DNA of 5,464 nt from DAOTYX01 sp034434635 (GTDB taxonomy: Bacteria; Chloroflexota; Anaerolineae; B4-G1; DUEL01). Both the position numbers and the translations under genes were made by a program. The notes under the pieces are model-generated. The model had not been told where the DNA came from. It saw only the letters and a program-made list of their open reading frames with translations, and made no database searches. Where the stretch lies: assembly GCA_034434635.1 (NCBI GenBank), contig DAOTYX010000056.1, forward strand, positions 1-5,464, in the 5' to 3' direction. Shown here piece after piece: positions 5,133 through 5,464 of this stretch; within the stretch, counting starts at the first letter, position 1; every line of letters starts with the position of its first letter.

Positions 5133-5464
5133 ACCGCCAGCGTCTGCCGCGCGGTCTCCGCCCAACTGAAGCGGGCTGCCTGAGCCAGCCCCGCCTCGCG
5201 CAGTCGTTCGCGTCTTTCGGCGTCCCCCAGCACGCTGGCTATCCCTGCGGCGACGGCCTCGGGGTTGTCGGGGTTGACCAGCACCCCCGCCTCGCCGACC
5301 ACCTCCGGCAGTGAGCCGCGGTCGGAGACGACGGCCGGGGTGCCGCAGGCCATCGCCTCCAGTGCTGGCAGGCCGAACCCCTCGTAGAACGACGGCGTGA
5401 CCAGCAAGGCCGCTCCGTTGTAGACTGCCGGCAGGTCAGTGTCCGACAGGTCGTGGATGAAGCG
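5069..5464 (-). CDS. Glycosyltransferase family 4 (GT-B), C-terminal part; N-terminus beyond window
   Basis: The 131 visible residues are the C-terminal half of a GT4-type retaining glycosyltransferase (Pfam Glycos_transf_1 type), which transfers a sugar from a nucleotide-sugar donor, usually at the cytoplasmic face of the membrane. The frame is open to the window edge and begins RFIHDLSDTDLPAVYNGAAL, so the N-terminal acceptor domain is missing. The signature is PSFYEGFGLPALEAMACGTP: the EX7E pair is Glu28 and Glu36 of the visible part. SLPEVVGEAGVLVNP and the closing FSW...LAVY helix follow. The TTG at 5407 is internal, not a start. The conserved fold ends about where the overlap with the lipoprotein gene begins; the last 20 or so residues (TGSTRRLSKDTSTPPS tail) are not conserved in the family. 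Donor and acceptor cannot be told. It is convergent to the lipoprotein operon and probably part of another locus. Confidence 0.92.
   Translation of the reverse strand, partial: RFIHDLSDTDLPAVYNGAALLVTPSFYEGFGLPALEAMACGTPAVVSDRGSLPEVVGEAGVLVNPDNPEAVAAGIASVLGDAERRERLREAGLAQAARFSWAETARQTLAVYCAVTGSTRRLSKDTSTPPS

Noticed and set aside
5131..5157. Terminator hairpin after the second lipoprotein (AGACCGC/GCGGTCT)
   Set aside because: The 7-bp stem has a 13-nt loop, no T-run follows, and it lies inside the coding region of the glycosyltransferase.

Overview
This window reads like accessory DNA from a GC-rich, free-living bacterium, most likely a member of the Chloroflexota (Anaerolineae or Caldilineae-like). 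The grounds are the high GC, a secreted enzyme ending in a 'HLPLVRRR' tail of a kind I associate with exported Chloroflexota proteins, and a tandem pair of lipoproteins of a beta-sandwich type that I recall as common there. The phylum is an inference; there is no rRNA or marker gene.

Layout, left to right. Positions 1-375 hold no gene. They are packed with short GC-rich repeats and perfect hairpins (a 17/18-bp tandem array, a 57-bp tandem duplication and terminal modules), downstream of the next gene. Positions 376-3570 on the minus strand encode a large secreted alpha-amylase/neopullulanase-type GH13 glycoside hydrolase with all catalytic motifs intact and three predicted beta-sandwich modules before the catalytic barrel. 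The divergent intergenic region 3571-3861 holds two facing-away promoters, each with an extended -10, and between them a second copy of the composite hairpin repeat. On the plus strand, 3862-4521 and 4518-5132 encode two paralogous lipoproteins overlapping by ATGA. From the right edge to 5069 on the minus strand is the C-terminal part of a GT4-type glycosyltransferase, whose 3' end overlaps the second lipoprotein gene by 64 bp tail to tail.

Functionally, the GH13 enzyme should cut alpha-glucans outside the cytoplasmic membrane. The two lipoproteins would sit on the outer face of that membrane and have a lectin-like fold with no visible catalytic centre. Shared use of an extracellular glucan is possible because the promoters are back to back, but nothing in the sequence proves a common pathway. 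The glycosyltransferase faces the other way and probably belongs to a separate locus beyond the right edge.

The least ordinary element is the modular hairpin repeat family. It flanks the GH13 gene on both sides in the same orientation, and its right copy lies exactly between the two divergent promoters.
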